Source of the DNA: Sialis fuliginosa
Lineage: Eukaryota; Arthropoda; Insecta; Megaloptera; Sialidae
Direction: 5' to 3'
NCBI GenBank assembly: GCA_961205875.1
Contig: OY540813.1
Location: forward strand, 5,861,001-5,925,000
Length of the DNA stretch: 64,000 nt
Made by a program: the position numbers and the translations under genes. Position 1 is the stretch's first letter; the number at the start of each line of letters is the position of its first letter. Under the pieces are notes generated by a model. It saw nothing but the letters and a program-made list of their open reading frames with translations. It had not been told where the DNA came from and did no database searches. Positions 28,801 to 43,800 of this stretch are shown piece after piece.

Positions 28801-31800
28801 TGCCAGTACCTTAGAGATGCACACATTTGTATAATGAATCATTGAAAGGGGTAACGAAATGGATTAAGCATGTCTTGGCAGCGGTAACTAGAATATGGCC
28901 GAGCAGCCGGTCCGTCGGTGTTGTCCAGTGGCATTGACACGGTGGTCTCCGGGCGCGCGCATACACAGGCGCCTTTCGGTTCTCACGCTTTACGAGACTC
29001 GTTGTTTGTATTTACCCCCCCCGCCCGCTCGCCCGTCTATCAGCTGCCCCTGCTGCCGCTGTGCTCTAGCCGAACAATGGTCTTTGTCGTTTATTTTAAT
29101 AGTATTGTCGTCTCTGTTAAGGTTTTTTTTACCTCTTTGAACATATGATTTCTCCGTATTGTTAGTTTGTATGTGTGCGTGTTTATTATTCGTAGAAATT
29201 TGCGATGATATAATTTTTTTATAAATATTGCCATGTATGAAAAATTATGCTAATAAATTCTGACAAAATGAATAAAAAATTGGGGTCTCGTTTTATTTTA
29301 TGGAAAGTAATTAGTTAATCAAGCATGTGTACAGTATACATGCGTCAAAATATATGTTCTATACAGGCCTGTTTTAAAGCTAAAAATTACTACTGAAATA
29401 AAATAATTTTATTATCGATCAGGACAGTGGATCATAAATTCTGGGTCGTCACCCCTCTGAGGGTTGTCAAGGCCGTTATAAGACATTAAACGTCCTGGGT
29501 TAACATTATAACAGCATTAGGTGTCCTTGTAGATCCTCTGAAATTTTTTTTATTTATTATCGGTTAATTTTTTTTATAAAACAAAAATTAAGTTTGTTGT
29601 TATAGGGCAGCGGCGCCTCGAACCCTAAAACTGCAATCTATTAGCACAATAGAGCCTGTGGGTTGTAGAAAATATTGATAAATGTAAGTGAATATAACTT
29701 TGGATTATTGGGGGCTGCTCAATGTTCTCTCTTGTGAAAAAAGGGTTGTGGGTTAAAAATATTCAAGAACCTGTAATAAAAGGATTTTAAAATTCTATAC
29801 AGGATTTAATTTTTGCAAAAAATGTCTGGTCATATTAGGTATAGTTCTAATCTCCATTTTTTAAATTATGACATTTATGTTTAGCTTAGAAACAGTATTT
29901 TGAAACCGAATAAAAACTGTATATTGTTTTTCAATAGGTTAAACAAATTGATTAATAGAATAAATAAATTGTACGTTTACACAGCTTAGCAGGGTATTGG
30001 TAATTACATTATATTTATAGCGGAAAATTACTCACGTGGCGTTTCTTGTTAATTAAATGGGCGTAATTGAAAATAATTATTATAGAAAATACTAGCAGTT
30101 TGCGATATTTTAATAATATTATTGAACAAAAAGTGGGAAGGGAAAAAATACACAAATAAATAAGTACTTTTTAGAAATTATAAAAACCTCAGTTTCATTT
30201 AAAGAACATTGTAACAAACAAAATAGTTCTACAGAGCGACCTATTTTTTAAAAAAAACCTCTACTACAGGAAGTAATTGGGTAATAAATGAAATATTGAT
30301 TTTTTTTGTTTTTTTCTTCTTCTAAAAACCGCTTCATTGATTAAGCAGTCAAGTATCAAAATTAGAAAATCAACAATAATTGAAGTAAATCGCTTTGACT
30401 TGGAATCGAACTATACATCATAGAACTATCTAATAATAGTTCTTAATATTAAATGATTTATTAATCTAATGAAACGTATCATTAAGGATACAATTATTTT
30501 CTACCTTACATTCAATTATATGATATTTATGATGTTGAATATAATCCAAATATACCTGCTGTTAGTACACCGTGTGAGAAAAAGGAAGTTATTTTTTGTA
30601 CACGTGTAAACTTATACATACACTCACGCATACATACTCGCAAATGCTCACATGTTTCATATATTCCGTTTTGTTTATTGCGCCTTCCTGTCAAAGGCTT
30701 TATTTGCCCGCCCTATTATTTTATATATACCTATTTTATATTTTAAACAGAAACCTTTTGTGTACCAACATAATCATTGTAATTGTTGAGGCAGCTTGAT
30801 ATAATTATTTTATCTTGCGTGAGGTTTTTGAGATTATATCTTTAAGATTTTTTATGACTTGAATTATAAAGTTACTGACATTGTAAGGTTTATTTTTCAA
30901 TAGCATACTTTATTTCAGATCAAAACATTTTGATTCTTTCAAAAGTCAAAACGATTAAATCTATTTTAGGAAGTAGGTACAGAAGTTTTTCATTTACAGA
31001 TAAATGGGAGTCATAATTTTTACTAAATTTTATCTTGATTAAAAATGTAAAAACATTAAATCATTGTAATTTACAAAAAAAGTCATACCTTTGAATAAAA
31101 TAATTAAAATACAACAGATTATTTTATGTCAGTTATAGCTACCAGACTAATATTTCACGATCCATTTTTTTTCAGAAATATCGTTTTTTTTTTAAATAAA
31201 CTGAAAACTTCCTTACTTCTAGTTATCAGATTTGGCTGAGTTTTAATAGTGTTCTATTCTGATAATAGATAAAATTAATTCAAAAGGATTTCTGTTAATT
31301 TATTACATTTTTGCGACCTGTAGTGTGTTGCCGTTACTTAAAAATTTCAATTTCTCGACAAATTAAATTTTGTTTATATTTTTAGAACAGAAAATTAAAA
31401 CCAATCGATATTAAACTAAGTAAATATGGAGACTGTAATGTCCTCTTTCAAAAAATGTAACTTTTAAGTGAGTTACTAAAGAAATTTAAGATATAATGCT
31501 CATTTTATCAATGTAAATACGCAAATTTTTTTAGGACGAAAATAGAACACATTTCCAAATATAATATATATATATGAAAATGCATTGATTTAGAAATAAA
31601 CGCGAAGATTTTCTAGTAGACAATAGTTTTCTGAAGCACAACTTTTCAGTTATACTCAAATCTTATGCAACCGTCATAACAGCACTAGAACAACTACTTA
31701 TTATGATTTATATCACAGGTAAGTGCTGTTCTATCCTTTACTATATTCTGTAACGTATATATGTATGTATATAGCGGGTAGCCCTGAATGAACAGGCAAC

Positions 31801-34800
31801 CACCTGCATGCTGTTAATAGAACAAACTGGAAAAGAAGAGACATACACAGATAGCGATCTAGTGACACTGTGTTGTTTTTTTTAGATGTGGGGACCAGGG
31901 TTTAGTACAGGCGTGGGCAAAAGCACGACGATATTTTAACTGTCAAATAGCAATAATAAATTAGCAATAAAATTGTACACATTAACTTATTGCCAAATTT
32001 GGCACTATGTAATATTGAGTGGTTCATTCTTGGAAAGTATTTGACAAAAAATATCCATTTAAGAACTTCGGTCAAGAATTAGCCTAAAAATTCTTAGTTT
32101 GGTATTATTGTAAATAATCAGATGAATTGGTGAAATGAGTACAATATTTACACAATAACATGATAGACATGAAACAATTTTTTTTTTTCAAGGCGGATCT
32201 TTGAGAATCAGTTAGAACTTGGGTTATAGCGAGACATGTTGTAGACAAAATCCTTTAGTATCTGTCAATTTATAAACATCTGTTGAACACCTGCCATATT
32301 TAACAAATTTGTATGATCTTAATTGACCATTTGTAACCGGTTAAGTTAATCGGACGTTTTTAAGTAAAAAAATATTTAATGCAACAGAAAAACAGATATT
32401 TAACGAAGAATGACCGTCAATAAAACTTTTTTAATTAACATTCGTGCAATCCAGCATTATAGTTTTCACCTTCATAGGATTACGAGCTCAACCATATTAT
32501 GAGGGGTGAAAATTACTAATATAAAACATTTATTTTAATGTAAAATAAGACCACAAGTCCACGAATATGTTATAATATTTAATTCGGTGTTAAGTCGAAA
32601 GTATTTGACCACCCCTAGTTTAGTAGGTACGTTACAGAAGCATAGACAGGTGGGGGGGGGGGGGGGGTGAACCTAGAGCACAACACAATGATGCCTGTAT
32701 GTCAACTGGCCAAAGTAATTTACATTTTAATATGTCGTACATCATTTTTAGCTTTTGTACATTGGTTTGTCTAAGGCGAAACACTGTAAATAAAAGGTAT
32801 AGTAATTTATGTATGATTCTAGTGAAAAGTTTTTACTGATTTTTTTTAATGTGTACCTGCACTTGACATTGTACATACAGTGTAATTATCACGTTTTAGA
32901 AAAAGATTCAAGACAGCTTTCGAAAATATTATGTAGATGTATTTTATATTAAAAATATACTCTTAATGTTACTTAAAATTTACCTAAAAGATTACGAAAA
33001 GTCGCTGAATAAAGGTAGATAGATAAAAATTTAAAAAATCGTGTTTTGAGTCACCTAAAAAATCCCTCCCAAACTTTTTGAAAAACCCAATATATTGAAT
33101 ATATTAAAATTTTATACTTAACAGATGAATCAAAATTCAAGGACAGTATAAAATTATATCAAAGTAAACATTGAAAAAATATTCTAGAACAGGGGCGGCC
33201 AATTGAATTCGTTGCATATTTTTATACCCGAGTAAAAATGTAATGAATTTCGTAGCGAACAAATACACCAGTACGCGCCCAAAACAGACACGAACACAGG
33301 CATGTACATCTGTTGTGAGCGCGTGAAAGCGTACGTACCTCGTGCGGGCGAAAAATATTCTTGAATAATGTTGATCTAGAATTCATATAAAAATTTCGTA
33401 CAAATGATTGCTAGATCGCAATCGACTATTATTAGGTTAATAGATGGCTCTATTAAGGTACTGGCACCAGTTATGGCCGCTATAAGAGCAAGGTTTACTG
33501 TTTTTGTAATTCTCATTTAACTCATGTTACTAATAAAAAAAGTAACTCTTTATTTAATCAATTTACTTACCAAAGTCCTCGGTAATAGATAAAGTAAAAC
33601 CAGTAATGAGCACGCAGTGATGGACACTTGCTAATGATTACAAAATGATAAGTACTACGACACAAAAGATATAAAAGAAAGAATCTTCAAATTTGCAAAA
33701 CAGTTGCTATGATAATATAATAATTAATAAATAATCCTCTTAATAAATGTCCACCATTTTGACACATTTTGTTATCAAATCACGCTGTAAGACAGTTAAA
33801 CATTTAATTAAAAAATAGCAATTACTGTGGTCATATCCAAGACTGTTGATAGTACCTTACATTGTTTGTAATATCTAAATCTCTTCTGAGAAATGAGTTT
33901 TTATCAATAAAATATTCAAGCTATTCTTTGTGAGTGCAAAGTTTCATTTTACTATACGAAGACATTTCCTTTCAAAGTGCTTTGAAACACAACTTATTAT
34001 ATTTTGAAAATAATCTTTCTTGATTCAGTTTTGTTTAAAATAGAGCGGTAATAATAACCACTTCTTTAGTAATGTTTATTTTCATTTTCAGTGTATCGTT
34101 TACACAAAGAATATATCAAACCGCCAGTTCTATTGTTTGTTTCTACAAATGTCAAAGGTTTAATAGCTGTGCATGTAACTATTGTAATAATAATATAGTG
34201 TGTGTAATAAAAAAACATTGCGTTGAAATTATTATCTAAGATATTTTACTCATTCATAGATTTGAAAATAATAATATAGGTACCTATAATTTATTTTAAA
34301 TGGGCCAAATCGAATCAATAATATGGTGTTTATTTATTTTAAATTTAACATCAGGAAGTTAGGCTAGATGTAGATAATACAGACTTCTGTTATGAGAGTC
34401 GGTAAAACAGGTTTTTAGTTTTGAAATTACACACTAGATGTCTCTGTTCCAAAGAGTACACATATACACTTTTTTAACATTCAACAAAAAAGTAATTTAT
34501 TTCAGAAAGTGTTAAGACTTAATTACAATTACTTTAAACTGAGATGATACCGTATGACATTTAGACGATACGAGATCGAGAGGATATTAACTTTATTTAT
34601 AAGATTCGTCAAGAGTCTATGAAGATATGTAACATAATTATTTTCAATAAACATGATTATTATTTTGTTTTACGTAAATAAAAAAATTATAATTACCGTT
34701 GAGTGTCGAAATAATACGTGAACTATATATTTTATTTTATGTAAAAAAATAAATTTATTTAATTGGTTAGCAAACCTTTGACGTAGGTACGTATACAATA

Positions 34801-37800
34801 ATACAATACATATATAGATATTTGTATATGTGTGTTAGAATTAATCTTGAATGTTATATGAGGTCGTCCTAAAATCAGGGTCGTCCGGATTCTAATTGTA
34901 ATTACATTCAAAAATTATAGCATATACATGTAAAAATAAATACGTAGCAAGTATATTATGGACTTTGCTCAAAAACATTGCTGTGGGTGTTTTTAGTAAA
35001 TAGATGCAATTTACGAAGAAGTGAAATTAAGTTATCTAATTGATCTTGATCTGGGTTAAATTAAAGTGAGTAAAAATGTGGTTTTATTTATATAATCTGT
35101 TCACTAATATATATTTGAGGTGGTGCATTTTGAAAGTCGGGGACCTCAGGCACAATTTATATTCGGGCCCACCATTTTTTTTTAAATTACCATTTTTTTA
35201 AGTTATTCCTGTTAGTTAGTTAACTGATAAACATATTATCGTATACATATCTTGGTTTGACGTATTTTAAAATTATGAGAGGATGAGGGGGGATATGCAA
35301 TATGTGCAATAAAAATGTAACATTTAATATCTTTTGAAAAATTAGAATTTGGTCAATTTTATTCTTCGGGGTGCTTCGTATTTATCACTATTACCCCCCC
35401 CCCCTCCATTTTAAATTTTTTTATATAAATTAGATTAAATCCTGAATTATTGCAAGTTAATTTAAAATGTATTTTCTGAATTAAAAGTGGATTTTTTTTG
35501 CATTCACTATAATAAAATGTAAATGTTTGTGAACATTCGAGTAATCTGTACACAGTTTTATAAAGAAAAGTTTCAATGTAATTTAAGTACCTATTATCAT
35601 TACAATTTATAAAAACAATATCAACTGTGAAGTTGAGTCTATATACATTTTTATGTTGATTACAATCGCAATAAAATAAAAACAAAATGTCTAATACACA
35701 CGGAATCTGTAGTAGTACCGCACTAGTACCAGCATCAGATAATATCAGTGTTTGGCCTTTAATGAGTTTATAGCGACACATTCGGAAAATCTCGTGATAA
35801 GAATACTAAAAACATGTTTACATACTTCACGCTGATTATTGTTTCAATGCCAAGATTGTTATACATTTTTGTATTCCGGACACTTTTTGTGTACTCGTTA
35901 TAATGTTTAATCAAATATTTTTTCGTCAGTTGAATATTTACAGTTGGTTTGTTCTTTATAATTATTATATAATATATACCAACTTAATATTTATATCGTC
36001 TTTATGAGTTATTAGACAAGGTACTGGCACCAGTCTAGGATATGATCCCAGTAATGGCTATTTTTTAATTAAATGTACTGGATTAGAAATATTTGTTGAT
36101 ATTTGACTAATATACCATTTCTGAATATTAATCTTTATACATTTAACTGTCTTACAGCGTGATTTGATGACAATCGGCCAATAGGTGTCAAAATGGTGGA
36201 CATTTAAACTAATTATTAGTATAATTTATTTATTAATTATTATATTATCATATCAACTGCTTTATATTGTTTCAAATTTGATGATTCTTTCGTTTATATA
36301 TTTTGTGACGTAGTACTTATCATTTTGTAATCATTAACAAGTGTCCATTACTCGGTTTACTTTATCCATTACTGGAGAAAAAACATAAAGAAAATAAAAA
36401 GCTATACTTTAAAAAACAAACTTTATTTGACGACTTTGGTAATTAAATTGATTAAATAAAAAGTAACTTGTTTTATTAGTAACATGAGTTCATGAGAATT
36501 ACAAAAAGAAGCCTGTCAATCACAAAAACAGTAAACCTTGCTCTTATAGCAGCCAGAACTGGTGCCAGTACCTTAGTTATCTTATGTCTGGTATTGTAAA
36601 GAATTTTCTTTTGAGCAAAAACTAAGGTAACGCTATCTGCGTGCTATTAAAAATAAAAGACAGCCCACTGATAGTTCTAATCAATGGTATGGTTCATATG
36701 AATGACCTTGACGCATGCGCGTTAAGTAGAAATCGGTGATCTAAAAGAAGTGGTGACAAGTGTATTTTTTATATTTATTACCATTGCTTTAAAACCCCGA
36801 TTTGATTGCAGATAGCATTAGCTTAGCTTTTGCTCAAGAGAATTTTTTTATAATAATATCAACCATATCTCTAAAAAAAAAAATAATAGACAATTTTAAA
36901 TGTTATTATGCTAACTTCGTAATCGCCAGTGTTATTATTTACATTAAAAAATGTAAAATTCATATAAAATATATATTTGGTAGTTAATTTTTTTAATTGA
37001 TGATAAAATTGCACCGATATCGCGTTTACATGCTTCATACATAATTACATTTATTTATGTTATTATCGTTAGACTTATGACGTTTTATTTTAAATTGTTT
37101 GTAAACTTTTTTTGTACTTGTGTACTTTAATTGGATTTCAGAGAATGACAAAAAAGTTTCACGTGTTTTGTTTAATACTGTTGTTGATCACTTATTCTTA
37201 AAATTATGAAACGATATATTTCTCATTTTTATAAATGTAATTGAAATTATTATTTCTTAATTGTTTTGATTTATGATATTAAAATATAGACGTCATAGTT
37301 TGCCATTATTAATTTATTTTTATGGTCATAAAATATCAATTATTTAAATATCTGATTTATACACCTATTTTCTTTTTTTTTAAACTACTTAAATTACTAA
37401 ACTATACGACCAAATTGGATGCTGTTAAGGGCAAATTATATCTACGTTAAGTACTTATGACGATGAAATCATTTATTTCGATATGGATTAATGTTTTGCA
37501 AGTCATAAGTCCACGTAAACAGAACCCAAATATTTTAAATTTTCTTTGTAACATAAAAGCAATCACTGTGGCTTAAATACACAGAGAGAAAAGTCATGAT
37601 AATTTTTATACAGAAAATCTTAGAAAAATTACTGTGCTCTCTTATAATGCGTGCGCAATCGACGATACAAGTAAAAAATATTTATACGTCCATATAAAAA
37701 TTATCAGTGATTACTTTATAAAAATTGCTTTTTTACCACGGTAAAAATTGCTTTTTTACCACGGTAAAAACTACAGTGCCAGCATGGTAAAATTTGGAAT

Positions 37801-40800
37801 GCTTTATCAGAAAACTGCCTTATCGATTCAGTAAAATTTCTATAGCTTATTATTTTTTTTTCAAACAGAAAGGTAAAAACAATAAAAAGCAATTTCATTT
37901 TAAGAAAGTTATCGATTTATTTATATAATATACATTATTTTTAATTTTACAATTAATAATAACAACAAATATAGTTGTAGAACAATTTACATAAAGATAT
38001 GACAACCAATACATGTGCAAAGAGACCGTTTCACAGAACTACTTATTTTATTTATTTTATATAAACTATATACAATTTACTTTTTATCTTTGAAAATCCA
38101 TTAAAAATCAATAAATCGATTATACTTAAAGTAATCGTGACAAATTAAATATAAAATAACGTATTTTCAATATCTAGAATCTAAACTAACCTATATCTGT
38201 CAAAACTTATTTTACAAATTAAACTTCTAAAAATAACACAATAAACATTATTGTAAAACATTTATCACCCACTTTCATTTAAAATTCGCACAAAACAATA
38301 ATTTTAATAAAATAAAAACAATCATAGCCATTTTGAATCTAAATATGCTACACGTCCCGCTTTAAATATTATTCACAACACTTAATTAAAAACACTTTTG
38401 AATATAAATTAAAATATAATACTTTAAAATCACGATAACATAGAAAAATATCTTTAAAATAGAAAACACTACACAATTACAATATGTACTTTTAAAACAA
38501 ATATACATTCCAATACAAGTATGTAACTGTCCGGTTATACGCCGTCGGAAGATCGAAAATAGCCGACTGTACCCGAATCTTACTACCTTCTTTATGTTGA
38601 TAGTAAAATTTGCTTTATGTTCTAACTTTCTATTAAAATATATCGAAAACCATAAATCTGAGATCTAGACATGATGCGTATGATTTTTAGAGAATCGTTT
38701 TACAAACAAAATAAAACCATACATACATCTCCACGACTAAGAGTTAATGAGATATTACATTTTTAGTTTTTGTGTTTTCAACATAATTGGTATCTTCTGT
38801 CTTTTTCTTTCTTTCTGCTTTAGCCAGATATCTTTGAAATATCATTGAATTTTATAAGTCAGTATTGTAAAATTTATCAGACCGCCTAATAATTTATATA
38901 AACTTAAATAGCATTTTTTTTAAGAAAAACAATTAAAAAATACAAATTTGTCGAGATAGGAACTTTTTACTGTGCTGTTTTATAAATTTCGCTGGGCTGT
39001 ATTTTAAAAAATAATATTGTGTCCTTTACTTTTTATATTATGAATTTTAATTTTTCTTATTTTACCGTATAAAATTGACCATATTCGACTTTCGCACATC
39101 GTTTATAGTGCAGAGCACAGTAATTTTTCTAAGATTTTTCTCTCCGTGTATAAAAGTTAGACATATAGATCTTTTTATTCTACACAATTTTTTAATACAT
39201 TATTTTGTTCAATATTTAACGGTTTAGGCAGCGTACTGCAAAAGAGCGTGCCGACGGCAAATTTTTTTCCGACTTGATTTACTATTATCGTCACTGCTTA
39301 GTTGTTATGTTACCTAACGTATCAAAATATAGCCTATAACCTGGTCAGAAAATGTACCTATGAATTAAAAAAGAAACCACGTAAATCGGATAAGTGGTTC
39401 TCAGGTGATAAGGGCACAAACGGACAGACAGACAGAGAGACATTCAGCTTTATGTATATAGATTATTATGTTCTTAACTTGACGAAAAGAATGATTATTT
39501 ATTGAAGCAATGTATTTAAATTTTACTTTAATGTTACAGCTTAATGTGTAAAAATTAATAAAAATAACGCATGTTATAATATTTTGTACGCAATTATGTA
39601 TCTTGGAACGTTAATATTGTGAAATACGATCATAATAATGTCGAGATAAATATTCTTTACAACGAATTAATTAAATTAAAACCAACACGTTAAACGGAAT
39701 AAATGATGTTTCATATGAAGACTTTCTAAATATTCAAAGCTTTTTATGGGGTTTGGGTGAATATGAGATTAAAAGGCGCGAGAAGATATACACACGAGGG
39801 GTAGTGGATTTAATATTGGTTGTGTGTGTCCTAATTCGCTATTCCGTGCAGAGCACAGTAAAACTCTACCAAATCACCCTTGTGTATACCACTGTTTAGT
39901 TAATAAAGACACTTTTGTATCTTTCAAACGGAGAGTTTTTATTTAATTATTAGTTTTTGTGAAAATTGGTTACTTATCAGTACTAATTTATATAATACAA
40001 ATATTTTGGGATTTTTAGGCAATAAAATATCCAAGATTTTTTGGGGGGTGGGTAAAACTGAGAAAAATGATGAAATATCAAAAATTTCTGAGGACCTTTC
40101 TTTTGCTCATTTTTAGTGTTTCGTGAAAACGAAACACTTATGTATTGAATCACTTCGGTGTCTATCCGTCCGTCTGTCACATGCGATTTTATCTGAAACT
40201 ATTCGCCGTAAAAAAATTTAATTTAACACAGGGGAGTGTGGTGGCCTAATTATAAACGTGAAGTATGAAAAGTTGAATTTGGATTCGGGGGGTTCATTTC
40301 AGTGGGTAAATTGAAAAATGGAAAAAAAAATCAAGGTCATCGTGTAGGGTGTCAAATAAAAGCTTATTAATACACAAATTCAATAATATATATGAAGTAT
40401 TTTTTTATGCATTTTTTAAAACATTTTTCGGTGAAAATGCTCCCTACCCTATTCACCAAAAGGATCACTCATGATTTTTTTTATAATTTACAAAAAATAC
40501 ATCCATCCATGTATGTATATTTTACCTATGACCTTAACTTCTTACTACATACTTGCATCACTGCGGAGGGGGAGGGACAGTCCCTCCTACCTCCCTCTTT
40601 CCTGGTTACGCCACTGAATGAAAGGTGGTCGACTTTTTTATGCAATTTAATTTAAAAATATATATTGTTGGGGTAGTGGGGGTAAAATAAGTGGAATAAC
40701 ACAAATAATAATTCAATATAATATAATACTAAATAATTATTAATTATATATACTAATTATATTACTAAATAATATTTATGTGTTATAAAATGAAAAAAAT

Positions 40801-43800
40801 AAATGTAAATAAAACAAATTTGTGTATTATTGACAATTACATTTTCTCTGGATTTACTAATTTTGATTTTTGAACCTTTTTTTAATAAAAAAACAAAACC
40901 TGTATTTATTATTTGATAGACTTTTTTTTTTAGTCGTACTAAGTAATTTTAATGTAAATTTAATACTATATAATTTTTTTTTAATTATTTTCGCGGGCCG
41001 CACCAAGACTCCTCGAGGGCCGCGGGTTGGACAAGCTTGGTCTAGCCAGTATTGATTCCAAAATTACAATAATTATATTGATTAGTTTTCAAGATATTGA
41101 AATTATATTGAAAGTACTGTACAGATTGTTATTTATTCTATCAAATACTATAATTTCAATTGAAAATTCGATGAAATTCGTATTAAATACAGCGGTTAAA
41201 CGAAACTCTACATTTTTTTCGTAATTTCCAAAATCGACGTCATTATGTGATTTTTTCGCGTGCTCTATTTTAACAACTATTAATACTATGTAATTTTTAA
41301 AAATACCATTTTATTTAGAATTTAATCAGCTTTAATATTTGTAATAACTAAAATTATCCTAAAATTAACCGTTCTCGAGTTTTTTTGAAATAAGTGATTA
41401 TCGACAGCTTTGTGAGCCTCTAGAAAGTTATGCACCCCCCTTCGAAGGAGGGGAAAAGTTACTGTCATGTTCTATACATCGAAATCTACCAATTTCTCGA
41501 AAAAAACGTACTCCGTCATTTTTTTCTAGCTCAATTGTCTGACGACTGGACTAATTGTGAAATACAATAACAGTGTATAGAATAATCTATTATCCCGTCC
41601 GGATATATGTATTAAATTCACAATAAACAATCGCTAGTACGTCTAGTGTGAAAAAGCGATAAACACACATAGAGTAATCATGGAGTTTTCCTGTTTCGAT
41701 ACCCAATTTAAAGAGTATTAACCTCTCTCGGGTTGTTTCTGTACACAACACCACCACGCTAATAAATTCCATAGAGGAACAACATACAGCAACACATCGT
41801 TACATTTGTGTCAGATAGGAGAAAATTTTATGGCGACAGGTAATAAAAGTATTCTAAAAAAATATATATGTACTACACGCGCTTGGGATTTTTTGTACAA
41901 AAACTAAATGGAGGAGAAAGTATTTTGTAGTTTATGTTTGTGGGATATTTGATTTATTTAAATTGAATGATTTGTAGATAATTGTTTTATAATTAATGAG
42001 GAAGATTTTTATGTGGTGGTTGTTTATAGTTTATGGGTATAAATCTTGTCTTCTTGACACATCACGTGTAAAATTTTTTTTTGGAGTTTTTACTAATTAA
42101 TTAATAACCCTTATAAAACAATATCGTCTCAGCTTTAAAAATATTTTTGTGAAAACAAAAAAGTTATTTTTAAATTTTTGACATACGAAAAATTTCAATT
42201 ATTTTTTATTAGGTTTCTTATCAATTTAATGTTTAGTTCTGGAGCCAACATCATGCGTTACTCCACAGACACACACACTTATATCCGGTATTGTAAATAA
42301 ATTGCTTGACTGCAAATACAAATTAGCTGCCAGCTAACGCTATCTGCTAGGTGTCAAATTGTTATGAAATTGCTTGATATTTTATGAGGTACACTTATTT
42401 TAAGTCGCTAATTGTACTGTCAAGGTTATCATATGTACGATTTTATTCGCTACATATATGAGTGTGTTGTCATTTATATTTAAAATACCTAGTAGATAGC
42501 GTTAGCTGGAAGTTAATTTGCATTTGCACTCAAGCAAATTCTTTATAATACTGGGCATTAACTTGCTATTATATGTCAATTGATTTGTCAACTGATTGTC
42601 AATGTTTTGTCTTTAGATTAATCGATCAATATATTTAAAAAATACATTCATGTTCTTGAAAGGTTAATGATTAATATACAATGAAAATTCCAAGAATTTC
42701 TTAAGAAAAAAGCTGATATAACTACTTTTTAAAGTTTATTTTGATAACGAGCATTTTTTAACCATACCCACACATTATATTTTTTCAAAATTTTTGTAGC
42801 TTTTGACAATTGATAAATATCTTCAAATCGCAAAAACACCTAATATGCAAAACATAAATAATTTGTCTTATTTGTTATCTACATACTTTGAATAGCACAA
42901 TACGAGTGTATCATTTTCCTTAACTTTAATAAATTAATAATTTAAATACCATGCTATGCGAACCATACTATTTTCAGAGAAGTCATAATTACGCTACAGT
43001 AATATCGCGTAGCATTTTGAAATTTAACAGAAAATATACGTGGGATGTGGGATTTGAAATCATAATTTTATAGTCGGTGACGCTGTAAAATAATTTAATC
43101 TTATGTGAGATATTACAATGTCATAGAACAGCGGTCCTATAACTTTATTATAAATATAACAATAAGGTTTGTCTTGTCTTGATTTTTGTTACTTTGAAGT
43201 CTCGTCTAAAAAAGCATTTTTCTTGCAAGTACTAAAAGTTTTAGTAACTTTTATTACAGGTACTTAAAAAATGAATCAAATTCAACGTTAACATATTGAC
43301 TTTGTATTATCGGGGTTGCCATATGTTCAAAAAGGATTGCTTTTGTTTGACCTCGACGACAATAACTTGCATGTATTTAATAATATTTTTACTTAAATTT
43401 TTATAAAACATTTATATTGATGAGTTTAAAAACAAATATTGAATTTATATCTTGACCTTATAATTTAATCTATATTTATTTAAATATTTATACAAACTTG
43501 AATGTTTTCAATATCATAAAATATTTAGGCACATTTTTTAATATTCCAGTTTTATACATTTATTATTCAGTTTTTAAAATATGATGATAGCGTTCGATCA
43601 CGAACGAATGCTAATCAGTAATAATTAGCAGATGTTAAATTGATTATTATTTATTGGTGCATTGATCTACCGTCTGTCGAATGACGAAAAACAAGCAGTT
43701 TATTAAATTATTTTTATTTTTTATTTTTTACATGAATCAACAGATGGTTTTTGCTTTGTATTTTTTTATATTTCGACATAGTTTATTGAATAAAATAATT

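Noticed and set aside
28895-29140. 81-codon frame starting ATGGCCGAGCAG
   Set aside because: Not called as coding: no donor in phase with the next lilli exon and overlapping open frames on the same strand. The region is kept as a regulatory candidate.
35359-35781. 140-codon minus-strand frame in the large intron
   Set aside because: It is long for AT-rich DNA, but Cys/Tyr/Asn/Lys-rich with no domain, no GC rise and no flanking signals. Probably chance.
36714-36726. NRF1-like GCATGCGC motif
   Set aside because: It lies inside a MITE copy and is a single short palindrome without promoter context.
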